From contig NZ_JBARWZ010000036.1 of NCBI RefSeq assembly GCF_049647105.1, positions 1 to 64,000 on the forward strand: DNA of 64,000 nucleotides, read 5' to 3'. Source of the stretch: Actinophytocola sp049647105. GTDB taxonomy: Bacteria; Actinomycetota; Actinomycetes; Mycobacteriales; Pseudonocardiaceae. The translations under genes were made by a program, and so were the position numbers. A model generated the notes under the pieces. It had not been told where the DNA came from. It made no database searches and worked only from the letters and a program-made list of their open reading frames with translations. Of the stretch, positions 47,881 to 57,056 are shown piece after piece; the first letter of the stretch is position 1; each line of letters opens with the position of its first letter.

Positions 47881-48627
47881 TCAACCGCCCCGCAGCATGT
47901 CCGAGATCCGCTCAGCGGCGGCAACCGCCACCGGCCCGTAGGTGTCCCGCGCCGCCCCGTCCAGCCGAGCCCTGGGCCCGCACACACTGAGACAAGCGAA
48001 CGCACGCGAGTTGCGCCCGGTGATCGGAGCCGCCACAGCCGCCGCATACGTGTCGCGTTCACCGGAACTGTCGGTGTAGCCCCGGACCCGGTCGATGGCC
48101 AGCACGTCGACCAGCGCCGCGCGGTCCTGAAGAGTCCGGTCGGTCAGCGGGGTGAGCTCGACCTGCGACAGGTAGTGGTCGAGCTCCGCCTCGCCGAAGG
48201 TCATCAGGATCGCCCTGCCGGACGCGCCGGCGTACAGCGGGGCGCGGCGCCCCACCTCGATGGTCATCCGCACGTCCTGCCTGCTTTCGACCTGTGCGAC
48301 GTACACGCGCTGGTTGCCGATGGCGAACGTGAGCGTCACCGTCTCACCGGTGGCGTCGCGCAGGTCCTCCATCACCGGCAACGCCAGTGACCGGACGTCG
48401 ACCGTGCCGAGCGCGGCGAGGCTCAGCTCGGTGACGCGCGGCCCGAGCCGGTACTTGCCGCGCTCGTGCTCCCTGGTCGTCATCCCCGACTTGGTCAACG
48501 CCTCCAGCACCCGGTGCACGGCACTCTTCGGCAGTTCCAGGCGCTGGGCGACGTCGGTGATCCCCAGCTCGGGGTCCCCGTCCGTGAAGCACATCAGCAC
48601 GGCTGTGACCCGCTCAACCGACTGCAT
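47881..48627 (-). CDS. IclR-family transcriptional regulator
   Basis: A 248-residue IclR regulator. Residues about 3-60 are the winged helix (ITDVAQRLELPKSAVHRVL). The C-terminal effector domain has the family blocks GASGRAILMTF, GERDTYAAAVAAPI and AFACLSVCGP. It lies 27 bases after the flavoprotein gene on the same strand and next to a divergent catabolic operon, so it is the probable local regulator, sensing the substrate or an aromatic- or dicarboxylate-like intermediate (inference). Confidence 0.92.
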   Translation of the reverse strand: MQSVERVTAVLMCFTDGDPELGITDVAQRLELPKSAVHRVLEALTKSGMTTREHERGKYRLGPRVTELSLAALGTVDVRSLALPVMEDLRDATGETVTLTFAIGNQRVYVAQVESRQDVRMTIEVGRRAPLYAGASGRAILMTFGEAELDHYLSQVELTPLTDRTLQDRAALVDVLAIDRVRGYTDSSGERDTYAAAVAAPITGRNSRAFACLSVCGPRARLDGAARDTYGPVAVAAAERISDMLRGG

Positions 48628-48654
48628 GCTTGTCCCCTTCGGACTCGTTCGGGT

Positions 48655-50640
48655 TCACAGTTGCCCGCGCAACGGGGCTTCGGCGGCGCGCACCGCCGCG
48701 GTACGCGCCACGGTCAGGCCAGCAAGCCTGCCATCGAACGCGGCTTCCAGCGCGGTGCGGGGAGTATATGCGTCGCCGACGACGGTGCCGTCGGCCGCGT
48801 GTCGCGCGAGGTCAGGGCAGGCGAGCGGCGGCCGGACGAACACGACCGAGTCCACGCCGCCGATCCGTTGTTCCTGCCAGGACAGCGGGTCGGTGCACAC
48901 CAGGTCCGCACCCGCCATCCGAGCGGGCGTCCGCATCAGCACCGCGCTGAAACCCCGGCCCCGCAAGCGCTCCAGCAGCGCGGGCCGGGAGTAGACCGGC
49001 ACCCGCCACGACAGCGCCGCGCGGTCGGTGACGAGCGTGACCCGCCTGCCGTGCGTCAGCAGCAGGTCGGCCAGCGCGAGTGCGGTCGTGGTGCCGTCCT
49101 CGTCGACGAGCACCACGTGCCCGCCCGTCGCCCCGGGGTCGGACACCGCCTGGCGCAACGGGATCGCGGGGAAGCCCGCAGGCGGCGCCGGGTCCCGGCC
49201 ACCCGTGGCGACCACCACGTGGTCCCACCCGTCGGCGAGCAGCGCCGCGTCGGCCGTGGTGTCGAGCCGGACGTCCACGCCCGCGTGCCGGACCGTCCGT
49301 GCCAGCTGGTCGATCATCTGCCCGAACCTGGCACGCATCGGCAGCAGGGCGGCGAACCGCAGCGCCCCACCCAGCTCCGGCTCCGCCTCGACGAGCGTCA
49401 CCTCGTGTCCAGAGGACGCGGCGGCACCCGCCGCCTCGAGGCCGGACGGCCCGCCGCCGACGACGAGCACCCGCAGGTTTGGACCGGTCCTGGCCGCCGC
49501 CCGAAGAGCCGCCCACTCCCGTTCGAACCCGGCCTCCGGGTTGACCACACAGCTGATCGGCAGGCCCAGTTCGAGCCGGCCTGCGCAACCCTGGTTGCAG
49601 GCGATGCACTCGCGGACCGGCGTGACATCGCCGTCCCGGTCGCGGGCGACGAGGTCCGGCGCCGCGATGTGCGGACGTGCGAGCGCGACCAGGTCCGCGC
49701 TGCCGTCGGCGACCAGCTGACGGGCGTTGTCGAGGTCGTCGACCCGGCACACCGCGAGGACGGCGAGGTCCGGGAACTCCTTCTTGAACGCCGATGGCAG
49801 GTGGCGGAACGGCAGGGGAGGGAAGCTCATGTCCGCCATCTGTGTCGCCACGCTCGCGGTCGCGACGTACGCGGAGTGGCTCACGTGCAGGACGTCGATC
49901 GGGTGGTCGGCGACGAGCAGTTCGGTCGCCGACAGCATCTGGTCCAGGTCGAGGCCGCCGGGCAGGAACTCGTCCCCGCTGATCCGCACGATCAACGGCA
50001 GCTCGGGAACGGCGGCGACCACCGCGTCCAGCACCTCCCGCGCGAACCGCAGCCGGTTGGTCAGGCTGCCGCCGTAGCCGTCGGTGCGGTGGTTGGACGC
50101 GGGGGAGAGGAACTGCTGCGGCAGGTGTCCGTGCCCGAGGTGGACCTCGACCGCGTCCACGCCGGCCTCCTCGACCCGGCGCGCGGCGGCGGCGAACGCG
50201 GCGACGACCTCCGCGATCTCCCCGGTGGTCATCTGGTGTGGCATGGCCGCGGTCGGCGACCACGGGATCGGCGAGGCGCCCCACGGTGCGGTGAGCACGA
50301 GATGGCTGCCGGCCTGGCGGCCGACGTGCAGCAGTTGCGCGGCGAGCTTCGCGCCCTCGGCGTGCACGGTGGCCACCAGTTCGGACAGCGACGCGACGAT
50401 CCGGTCGTCGGCCGCCGACACGGTGTTCGTGCGTCCGAGGCTCGTCGCGTGTACCCGCATACCTTCCGTGATGATCAGGCCGACGCCCCCGGCCGCGCGT
50501 GCCCGGTGGTAGGCGAGATGGCGTGGTGAGAACCCGCCGTCGACGGCGAAATTGGTCGTGTGAGCAGGCATGACGATGCGGTTCCGCAACTCGAGCCTGC
50601 CGGCGCGGACCCGTTGGTGGAGATCACCGGGAGTGTTCAT
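48655..50640 (-). CDS. OYE / 2,4-dienoyl-CoA-reductase-type iron-sulfur flavoprotein (first copy)
   Basis: A 661-residue three-domain oxidoreductase of the trimethylamine dehydrogenase / FadH family. Residues 1-320 form an FMN TIM barrel (VEVHLGHGHLPQQFLSP, HRTDGYGG). The 4Fe-4S ligands are complete: Cys345, Cys348, Cys352 and Cys364. An FAD/NAD(P) domain follows (VVGGGPSGLEAAG). Such enzymes reduce activated C=C bonds or oxidatively demethylate amines. ATG 50640 has AGGAG eight bases upstream. It is transcribed away from the catabolic operon that contains a second member of the same family, so the two probably act in one pathway. Confidence 0.9.
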   Translation of the reverse strand: MNTPGDLHQRVRAGRLELRNRIVMPAHTTNFAVDGGFSPRHLAYHRARAAGGVGLIITEGMRVHATSLGRTNTVSAADDRIVASLSELVATVHAEGAKLAAQLLHVGRQAGSHLVLTAPWGASPIPWSPTAAMPHQMTTGEIAEVVAAFAAAARRVEEAGVDAVEVHLGHGHLPQQFLSPASNHRTDGYGGSLTNRLRFAREVLDAVVAAVPELPLIVRISGDEFLPGGLDLDQMLSATELLVADHPIDVLHVSHSAYVATASVATQMADMSFPPLPFRHLPSAFKKEFPDLAVLAVCRVDDLDNARQLVADGSADLVALARPHIAAPDLVARDRDGDVTPVRECIACNQGCAGRLELGLPISCVVNPEAGFEREWAALRAAARTGPNLRVLVVGGGPSGLEAAGAAASSGHEVTLVEAEPELGGALRFAALLPMRARFGQMIDQLARTVRHAGVDVRLDTTADAALLADGWDHVVVATGGRDPAPPAGFPAIPLRQAVSDPGATGGHVVLVDEDGTTTALALADLLLTHGRRVTLVTDRAALSWRVPVYSRPALLERLRGRGFSAVLMRTPARMAGADLVCTDPLSWQEQRIGGVDSVVFVRPPLACPDLARHAADGTVVGDAYTPRTALEAAFDGRLAGLTVARTAAVRAAEAPLRGQL

Positions 50641-50713
50641 CCGCGACTCCTCTCAGGGGTGGGAGCGACTCGGCGGCCAACCGTTACGGCGAGGTTGCGT
50701 TCGGTTCCGGGGG

Positions 50714-50742
50714 TTGACAGTGCTCCGGAAGGAGCGTCAAAT
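50714..50742 (+). promoter_or_regulatory. Promoter of the catabolic operon with an internal inverted repeat
   Basis: TTGACA (50714-50719), a 17-base spacer and TCAAAT (50737-50742) make a good vegetative promoter. The spacer carries a 5+5 inverted repeat (GCTCC-4-GGAGC, 50722-50735), ideally placed for a repressor. The IclR protein encoded nearby is the obvious candidate. It lies 56 bases upstream of the binding-protein ATG. Confidence 0.6.
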
Positions 50743-50797
50743 CTGGAACAACTTAATCATCTTTTCCCGCTCAGCGGAACACCCTAGAGGATGCGCG

Positions 50798-52459
50798 ATG
50801 ATCAAACCCTGGTTAGATCGGTCAGTCGGAGCGACTCGCGGGGCCAGGAGGGGCCGCGCGGCCGGTGCGCTCGCGGTCGCCGTCGCGCTGGTCGCGACCG
50901 CATGCGGGGGCACGTCCGGCGGCGGTGGTTCCGCCGGGGCGTCCGCGACGTTCACCTACGCACTGACCGGGCTCCCGACGAGCCTCGACCCCGCCGACTA
51001 CCAGGGCGACCCGTCCCGCAACATCGGCTTCGAGCTGGCCAGCTCGCTGTTCCGCTGGGACACCGAGAAGCTGCCCAACCAGGGCTGCGACGAGCTCGCC
51101 AACGTCGACCAGCTCACCGGTCAGCTCGCCGAGTCCTACGAGCGCAGCACGGATGGCAAGGTCGTCACGGTCAAGCTGCGTGACGCCACGAGCGCGGCGG
51201 GTAACAAGCTGACCTCGGCCGACGTGAAGTGGACCTTCGACCGGCTGATCGCGCTCGAGGTCGGCACGCCCAACACGCTGATGCAGGACGTCGCCGACTA
51301 CGCCGCCGACCCGATCAAGGTCGTCGACGACAAGACCTTCGAGATCCAGCTGGACGCGGCGGGTGCGATGGACCTCGCGATCCTCACCTGGGCACAGTTC
51401 AGGATCCTGGACAGCACCGACGTCAAGGCCCACGTCACCGACGCGGACCCGTGGGCCAAGGAGTACCTGGTCAACCACTCCGCGAGCTTCGGCCCGTGGA
51501 CGCAGGAGCCAGGTGACTTCGTCTCCGGCGACCGCCTCACCCTCACCGCCAACAAGAACTACAAGGCCGAGCGGGGTGACGTGACCAAGCTGGTGTTCCT
51601 GTCGGTGCCGGACGCGTCCAGCCGCGCGCAGCTGGTGTCCACCGGCAACGCCAACTACGGCACCGGTCTGCAGTACGAGCAGTACGCCCAGCTGAAGGAC
51701 ACGCCGGGTGTCGACGTGCAGACCTGTGCGTCCGCCGACCGCATCCCGCTGGTGCTCAACGCCAAGGACCCGAACCTTGGCAAGCCAGAGGTGCGCAGGG
51801 CGATCTCGCTCGCCGTCGACCGGAAGTCCATTGTGGACGCGGTCTACCGCGGCTTCAACAAGCCGGCCACCGGCGGGCTGAGCCACGCCTACGGCATCGA
51901 GAACACCGAGAAGGGCACCTACAGCCACGACGTCGCGGAGGCCAAGAAGCTGATGAGCGAGGCGGGCGTCGGGAACATCCCGATCACGCTGCACATCAGC
52001 CCGAGCCGCCCCGGCCCGGAGGCCGAGCAGATCGCGATCCTGCTGCAGAGCCAGCTCAAGGAGATCGGCATCGACGTGAAGATCCAGACGGTCGCGAGCG
52101 CCACCGAGATCAACACGATCTTCCACGACGGCACGTTCCAGGCACTGCTGTACCTGGAGCCGCCCGCGGTCGCCGACCCGTACTACTCGGTCTTCCTCTA
52201 CAACTCGTCGTTCTCGAAGCTGAACACCTACGGCTACGCCAACCCCGAGCTGGACGACCTGGCCAAGCAGATCGGCGTGATGTCGCCTGGCGAGGACCGC
52301 GACCAGCTCGCCGCCGAGGCCGGTGAGCAGATCGTGCAGAACCCGCCGTTCATCTACCTGGTGGACCGCGACTTCGTGCACGCGGTGCGCGAGGGGTTCA
52401 CCAACTATCAGCACGCCCCCAACGGGGAGATGTTCGTCTACACGCTCAAGCAGGGATGA
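50798..52459 (+). CDS. Peptide/nickel-type ABC transporter substrate-binding lipoprotein
   Basis: A 553-residue family-5 solute-binding protein (DppA/OppA type). The N-terminus is a lipoprotein signal ending VATAC with Cys36. Family blocks include LPTSLDPADYQG, ADVKWTFDRLIA and RRAISLAVDRKSIVDAVY. ATG 50798 has AGAGG seven bases upstream; open sequence further upstream is the promoter region. It heads the operon and, with the two permeases and two ATPases downstream, imports the compound the operon degrades. Family 5 proteins also bind non-peptide ligands. Confidence 0.93.
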   Translation: MIKPWLDRSVGATRGARRGRAAGALAVAVALVATACGGTSGGGGSAGASATFTYALTGLPTSLDPADYQGDPSRNIGFELASSLFRWDTEKLPNQGCDELANVDQLTGQLAESYERSTDGKVVTVKLRDATSAAGNKLTSADVKWTFDRLIALEVGTPNTLMQDVADYAADPIKVVDDKTFEIQLDAAGAMDLAILTWAQFRILDSTDVKAHVTDADPWAKEYLVNHSASFGPWTQEPGDFVSGDRLTLTANKNYKAERGDVTKLVFLSVPDASSRAQLVSTGNANYGTGLQYEQYAQLKDTPGVDVQTCASADRIPLVLNAKDPNLGKPEVRRAISLAVDRKSIVDAVYRGFNKPATGGLSHAYGIENTEKGTYSHDVAEAKKLMSEAGVGNIPITLHISPSRPGPEAEQIAILLQSQLKEIGIDVKIQTVASATEINTIFHDGTFQALLYLEPPAVADPYYSVFLYNSSFSKLNTYGYANPELDDLAKQIGVMSPGEDRDQLAAEAGEQIVQNPPFIYLVDRDFVHAVREGFTNYQHAPNGEMFVYTLKQG

Positions 52460-54459
52460 CGACAGCAGTGACCGAGTACCCGAACCTGTTCTCACCACAG
52501 AAGATCGGACCCAGGACCGCCAAGAACCGGGTCTGGATGACCGCGCACAGCACGCAGCTCGTGAAGGACCACAACTTCACCGAGGAACACGTGCACTACT
52601 ACGCGGAACGGGCCCGCGGCGGGGTCGGCGTCATCACCATGGAGGCGATGGCCGTCCACCCGACGACCCAGCCGTACAAGGGGAAGATCTTCGCGTTCGA
52701 CCCAGCCGTGGTGCCCAACTACAAGTTGCTGGCCGCCGCCGTGCACGAGCACGGGACGCTGCTGCTCGCCCAGCCGTGGCACCGAGGCAGGGAGACCAGC
52801 GGCACGGTCAACCGGCTGCCGGTGTGGGCGCCGTCGTCGGTGCCATGCACGGTGTACCGGGAGATGCCGCACGTCCTCACCCACGACGAGATCGACGAGC
52901 TGATCCAGGGTTACGTCCTCGCCGCGCGGTACGCGGTGGAGGGCGACCTGGACGGGGTCGAGGTGCACGGGCTCGCGCACGGGTACCTGCTCGGCCAGTT
53001 CCTGTCGCCCGCGACCAACCACCGGACCGACTCCTACGGCGGGAGCTTCGAGAACCGGCTGCGGCTGATCGTGGACATCATCGAGCGGACCAGGGCGGAG
53101 ACCGGCCGGGACCGGATCGTGGGTGTCCGGATCAACGGCAGCGACGGCGACGTCCCCGGCGGACTGTCCAACGCGGACTGGGTGGCGATCGCCAGGGCAC
53201 TGGCGGACACCGGGCTGATCGACTACATCTCGGTCACCCAGGGCACCTACATCGAGCGGATGAACATCTACGGCGCCACCCCGAAACCGGCCGGGTTCCA
53301 GATCGAGGACACCGGCAGGATCAAGGCGGCGGTGCCGGAGCTGCCGGTCGTGGTGGCGGGCCGGATGAACACCCCGGAGATCGCCGAGCAGGCGCTCGCG
53401 GCCGGCAAGGCCGACATGATCGGCATGGCACGCACGCTGATCGCCGACCCTGAGTGGCCCAACAAGGCCCAGCGGGGCAAGGCGAACACGATCCGGCCGT
53501 GCGTCGGCGCGAACTGGTGCATGGCGTCGATCGTCAACTCGCCGCTCGCGTGCGTGCACAACCCGGCCGTCGGCCGGGAGCGCCAGCTCGGCGTCGGCAC
53601 GCTCACGGAGGCGCCGCGTCACAAGCGGGTCGCGGTCGTCGGCGGCGGGCCGGGTGGCATGCGGGCCGCGCTGACCGCCGCCCAGCGCGGGCACCACGTC
53701 ACGCTGTTCGAGCAGGAGTCCGAACTGGGCGGTCAGGTGCGGCTGATCGGCAGGTCGGAGACCTACGCCGAGTGGCAGGGCATCACCGACTGGCTGATCT
53801 CCCAGCTCGGGGAGAGCACGGTGGACGTCAAGCTGACGCACCGGGTCGGGCCGGGAGAGCTGGACGCCGGGTACGACGAGGTCGTCATCGCGACCGGCTC
53901 CACGCCGCTCAAGCACGGCTGGAGCAGCCTGCACCCCGCGTCGTGGGGTGACGGGTCGATCGTGCCGGGTGCCGACCAGTGGAACGTGTACTCGGTCAAC
54001 GAGATCCTGTCCGGCAGGGCCGAGGCCGGGCCCCGGGTGATGATCTTCGACGACACCGGCGCACGCCAGCCGCTGGTGGCCGCCGAGTACCTCGCCGACC
54101 GCCGCCACGAGGTCGTGATCGTCACCAGGCTGCCGCAGGTCTCGCCGGACCTCGAGGCCAGCCGCGACCTGCAGGCCACCTACCGCCGCGTGCGGGGCAA
54201 GGGCATCACGTTCGTCACCGACCACGAGATCGCCTCGATCGTCGAGGACTCGGTGGTGCTGCGCGATGTCTGGACGGGCACGACCACCACACACGATTCG
54301 GTCGACGCCGTGGTGCTGAGCACGGGCAACGCCGCGGACGACGCGTTGTTCCACGAGCTCAAGGGAAAGACGTCGGTGCGGGCGATCGGCGACTGCGTGT
54401 CGCCGCGCCGCATCTTCAACGCCATCTGGGAAGGCGAACTCGCCGGACGGGAGATCTAA
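52456..54459 (+). CDS. OYE / trimethylamine-dehydrogenase-type flavoprotein (second copy, one Fe-S cysteine missing)
   Basis: A 667-residue relative of the divergent flavoprotein. It has an FMN barrel (VEVHGLAHGYLLGQFLSP, HRTDSYGG), a cluster-binding segment and an FAD/NAD domain (VVGGGPGGMRAAL). The iron-sulfur segment reads PCVGANWC: Cys349, Cys355 and Cys366 are present, but residue 352, where the second ligand belongs, is Ala. This occurs where trimethylamine dehydrogenase has C-x2-C-x2-C. The cluster may be altered or lost, or this may be a subgroup feature. ATG overlaps the binding-protein stop by 4 bases. N-demethylation or ene reduction of the imported compound is plausible. Confidence 0.88.
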   Translation: MTTAVTEYPNLFSPQKIGPRTAKNRVWMTAHSTQLVKDHNFTEEHVHYYAERARGGVGVITMEAMAVHPTTQPYKGKIFAFDPAVVPNYKLLAAAVHEHGTLLLAQPWHRGRETSGTVNRLPVWAPSSVPCTVYREMPHVLTHDEIDELIQGYVLAARYAVEGDLDGVEVHGLAHGYLLGQFLSPATNHRTDSYGGSFENRLRLIVDIIERTRAETGRDRIVGVRINGSDGDVPGGLSNADWVAIARALADTGLIDYISVTQGTYIERMNIYGATPKPAGFQIEDTGRIKAAVPELPVVVAGRMNTPEIAEQALAAGKADMIGMARTLIADPEWPNKAQRGKANTIRPCVGANWCMASIVNSPLACVHNPAVGRERQLGVGTLTEAPRHKRVAVVGGGPGGMRAALTAAQRGHHVTLFEQESELGGQVRLIGRSETYAEWQGITDWLISQLGESTVDVKLTHRVGPGELDAGYDEVVIATGSTPLKHGWSSLHPASWGDGSIVPGADQWNVYSVNEILSGRAEAGPRVMIFDDTGARQPLVAAEYLADRRHEVVIVTRLPQVSPDLEASRDLQATYRRVRGKGITFVTDHEIASIVEDSVVLRDVWTGTTTTHDSVDAVVLSTGNAADDALFHELKGKTSVRAIGDCVSPRRIFNAIWEGELAGREI

Positions 54460-54462
54460 CAC

Positions 54463-54846
54463 ATGACCAGCACGGAACTCACGGGCGAGGAGATCGTCGA
54501 GCAGGCGAAGGCCCGCCGCGGCGGCAAGCTGCTGCCGGTGCACGAGCTGATGGCCGAGGTCGACCCGCAGATCCTGCGCCGCTACGACCAGCTCACGGCG
54601 GAGCTGCTGTTCCCGGAGGAGCCCAAGGCGCTGGACCTCAAGACGCACTACCTCGTGCTGGTGGGCGTCACCACCGCGGTCAAGGGCGACCCGGACGGGG
54701 TCATCTGGTCGGCCAAGCGCGCCATGCAGCACGGCGCGAGCCGCCGCGAGGTGCTCGAGGCGGTGCTGCTCTCCGGGCTGCCCGGCGGCATGCCCACGAT
54801 CGAGGAGGCCACGCACGCGCTCAAGAAGGTCTTCGACGAGTCGTGA
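54463..54846 (+). CDS. Carboxymuconolactone decarboxylase-like protein
   Basis: A 127-residue all-helical CMD/AhpD-fold protein. The core segment THYLVLVGVTTAVKGD followed by W-S-A-K-R-A-M-Q-H-G-A-S and EVLEAVLLSGL is typical of the decarboxylase-like branch. The C-x2-C redox pair of AhpD peroxidases is absent. It starts 3 bases after the flavoprotein stop and overlaps the next gene. A decarboxylation or lactone step is possible; the substrate is not evident. Confidence 0.82.
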   Translation: MTSTELTGEEIVEQAKARRGGKLLPVHELMAEVDPQILRRYDQLTAELLFPEEPKALDLKTHYLVLVGVTTAVKGDPDGVIWSAKRAMQHGASRREVLEAVLLSGLPGGMPTIEEATHALKKVFDES

Positions 54847-55571
54847 CCACCTTCTCCCTGCTCGTCGCCGACCCGTCCGGTGTGGACATCCCGCTGCCGG
54901 TCACCCCGGCACGCGTGTACAACCTGGGCTCGGCCACCGTCGACGCGTCGTCGGCGGTGGCCCACCAGGAGGAGGTCGCCGACGTCGGCGTGCGGATCGC
55001 GTTCGACATCCCGGCGCCGAGGATCTACCCGATGGCGGTCAGCTCGGTCACCACCGACACCACGGTCGGTGTGCACAGCGCCGCCACGTCCGGTGAGGCC
55101 GAGCTGGTGCTGGTCGTCCACGACGGCGAGCTGTACCTCGGGGTCGGTTCCGACCACACCGACCGGGAGCTGGAGCGGCAGAGCATCATCTGGTCCAAGC
55201 AGTACAGCCCGAGCGTGCTCGGGGCCAGGGTGTGGCGCTGGGCGGACGTCGAAACACGCTGGCCGGCGCTCGTGCTGGAGTCCACGGTGGACGGTGAGCT
55301 GTACCAGAGCTCGCTCGCGTCGGTCTTCCTGCCACCGAGGCAGATCCTCGGGATCCTCGCAGAACGGGTGACCACGCTCCCGGACTCCTACCTCGTCTAC
55401 TGCGGCACCTACACCAGCATCGACAGGACGATCCGGTTCGGCACGACGTGGACCGCGACGCTGCGCGATCCCGACGGTGACGACCGGCTCGACCTCGGCT
55501 ACGACGTGGTGAACCTGCTCGGCGAGATCGAGCAGGGCTACCGGGTGCCGCTGCGGCCGGAGGAGGGCTGA
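54843..55571 (+). CDS. DUF2848 family protein
   Basis: A 242-residue member of DUF2848. The recognisable block is VGSDHTDRELERQSI followed by WSKQYSP, and the fold is thought to resemble fumarylacetoacetate hydrolase. No member with a known reaction comes to mind. GTG start at 54843 overlaps the previous stop. DUF2848 genes often sit with MmgE/PrpD, amidohydrolase and Asp/Glu-racemase-like genes, as here, which suggests hydrolysis or hydration of a carboxylate intermediate. Confidence 0.75.
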   Translation: MTTFSLLVADPSGVDIPLPVTPARVYNLGSATVDASSAVAHQEEVADVGVRIAFDIPAPRIYPMAVSSVTTDTTVGVHSAATSGEAELVLVVHDGELYLGVGSDHTDRELERQSIIWSKQYSPSVLGARVWRWADVETRWPALVLESTVDGELYQSSLASVFLPPRQILGILAERVTTLPDSYLVYCGTYTSIDRTIRFGTTWTATLRDPDGDDRLDLGYDVVNLLGEIEQGYRVPLRPEEG

Positions 55572-56353
55572 TGTACGGGAGAAGGGCCCGGCTCGGCGTT
55601 GTCGTCCCGTCCACCAACACCACGGTGGAGCCGGAGTTCGCCGCGCACGTCCCGCACGACGTCGCGGTGTTCGCGACCCGTGTGCTGGTCGCGGAGGTCG
55701 GCACGGAGGCGGAGAAGACGGCGAGTCTGCTCGCGATGCACGACAGCCTCGACCGCGCGGTGACCGAGCTGGCGAGCGCGGGTGTCGACGCGATCGCCTA
55801 CGCGTGCACATCGGGCAGCTTCCTCGCCGGTCGCGACTCCGACCAGGGCATGTGCGCGGACCTGTCGCGCAGGCACGGCGTGCCGATCGTGACCACCAGC
55901 AGCGCGCTGGTGGCGGCGCTGCACGCGTTGTCCGCGACGGCGCTCGCGGTGGCGACGCCCTACGTCGCGCCGGTCGCCGACGGCGCCACCGCCTACCTTT
56001 CGCAGGCCGGTTTCGACGTGGTGGCGCGCAACGACCTGCACATCCTGTCCAACCTGGACAAGGGCAGGCTGGAACCGGCGGCCGCCTATCTCGCGGCCAC
56101 CGGCATGGACCTCGCGGACGCCGACGCCGTGGTGGTCAGCTGCACCAACTGGCGCACGCTCGACGCGCTCGTCGCGGTCGAGTCCGCCACCGGAAGGCCC
56201 GCGATCAGCAGCAACCTCGCCACGTTGTGGGCGCTGTCGCGGCTCGCCGGGATCGACGAGCGGCTCAGCCCCGGCGTGGCGCTGATGTCGCACCCGCTGC
56301 CGGACGTGTTCCGGGCCGAGTGGGCAGTTCCCGAGGGAGTACGTCATGGCTGA
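55571..56353 (+). CDS. Maleate isomerase / Asp-Glu racemase superfamily protein
   Basis: A 260-residue protein of the maleate cis-trans isomerase and arylmalonate decarboxylase group. It has VVPSTNTTVEPEF at the N-terminus, the first catalytic cysteine in ACTSGS and the second in VVSCTNWRTLD, as required for the two-cysteine mechanism. The ATG shares its A with the preceding stop (TGATG). In this operon it may isomerise maleate or a substituted maleate to fumarate, which would place a C4-dicarboxylate near the end of the pathway. Confidence 0.87.
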   Translation: MYGRRARLGVVVPSTNTTVEPEFAAHVPHDVAVFATRVLVAEVGTEAEKTASLLAMHDSLDRAVTELASAGVDAIAYACTSGSFLAGRDSDQGMCADLSRRHGVPIVTTSSALVAALHALSATALAVATPYVAPVADGATAYLSQAGFDVVARNDLHILSNLDKGRLEPAAAYLAATGMDLADADAVVVSCTNWRTLDALVAVESATGRPAISSNLATLWALSRLAGIDERLSPGVALMSHPLPDVFRAEWAVPEGVRHG

Positions 56354-57056
56354 CCCGATCGCGCTCGTGACCGGCGCGGGCGGTGGCATCGGCAGTGTGC
56401 TGTGTGCCGACCTCGCCAAGCACGGCTACACGGTCGTCGCCGCCGATCTCGGTGGCGAGCCGGTGCCCGGCGCCGCCAACACCGTCGCGCTGGACCTGCG
56501 GGACGGCGCGTCCTGCCACGCCGCCGTCGCGGCCACGGTGGACCGGTTCGGCGGGCTCGACCTGTTGGTCAACAACGCGGGCATCAACGCGAGAGGCAGG
56601 ACCGAGGACATGCCGGAGGAGGTGTGGCACCCGGTCGTGGAGGTCAACCTCAGCGGCACCTTCCGGATGTGCCAGGCCGCGCATCCGGCGCTGGCCGCCG
56701 TCGGCGGCACCATCGTGAACCTCGCGTCGACCGGCGGTCTCGTCGCGATCGCCGGCTCGGCCATGTACGGCGTGACCAAGGCCGCGATCATCCAGCTGAC
56801 CAGGATCCTCGCGATCGAGTGGGCGGGGGCGGGCATCCGCGTCAACGCGGTCGCGCCGACGATCGTGCCGTCGCCGATGACCGCCGACGTGCTGGACGAC
56901 GCGGAGTACATGACCGCGAAGCTCGCCACCATCCCGCTCGGCAGGCTCGTCGAGGCACAGGAGGTCGCCGACGCGGTGCGGTGGCTCGCGTCGCCGGGGT
57001 CGGCGATGGTCACCGGCCAGACCATCGCGGTCGACGGCGGGGTGAGTGTCCTGTGA
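56346..57056 (+). CDS. Short-chain dehydrogenase/reductase
   Basis: A 236-residue classical SDR. The cofactor motif is TGAGGGIG near residue 10, NNAG follows near 75, and the catalytic Ser, Tyr-x3-Lys are in ASTGG and YGVTKA. The C-terminal G-Q-T-I-A-V-D-G-G is typical. It overlaps its neighbours on both sides (8 bases upstream, 4 downstream). It probably oxidises or reduces a hydroxy/keto intermediate of the pathway. Confidence 0.92.
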   Translation: MADPIALVTGAGGGIGSVLCADLAKHGYTVVAADLGGEPVPGAANTVALDLRDGASCHAAVAATVDRFGGLDLLVNNAGINARGRTEDMPEEVWHPVVEVNLSGTFRMCQAAHPALAAVGGTIVNLASTGGLVAIAGSAMYGVTKAAIIQLTRILAIEWAGAGIRVNAVAPTIVPSPMTADVLDDAEYMTAKLATIPLGRLVEAQEVADAVRWLASPGSAMVTGQTIAVDGGVSVL

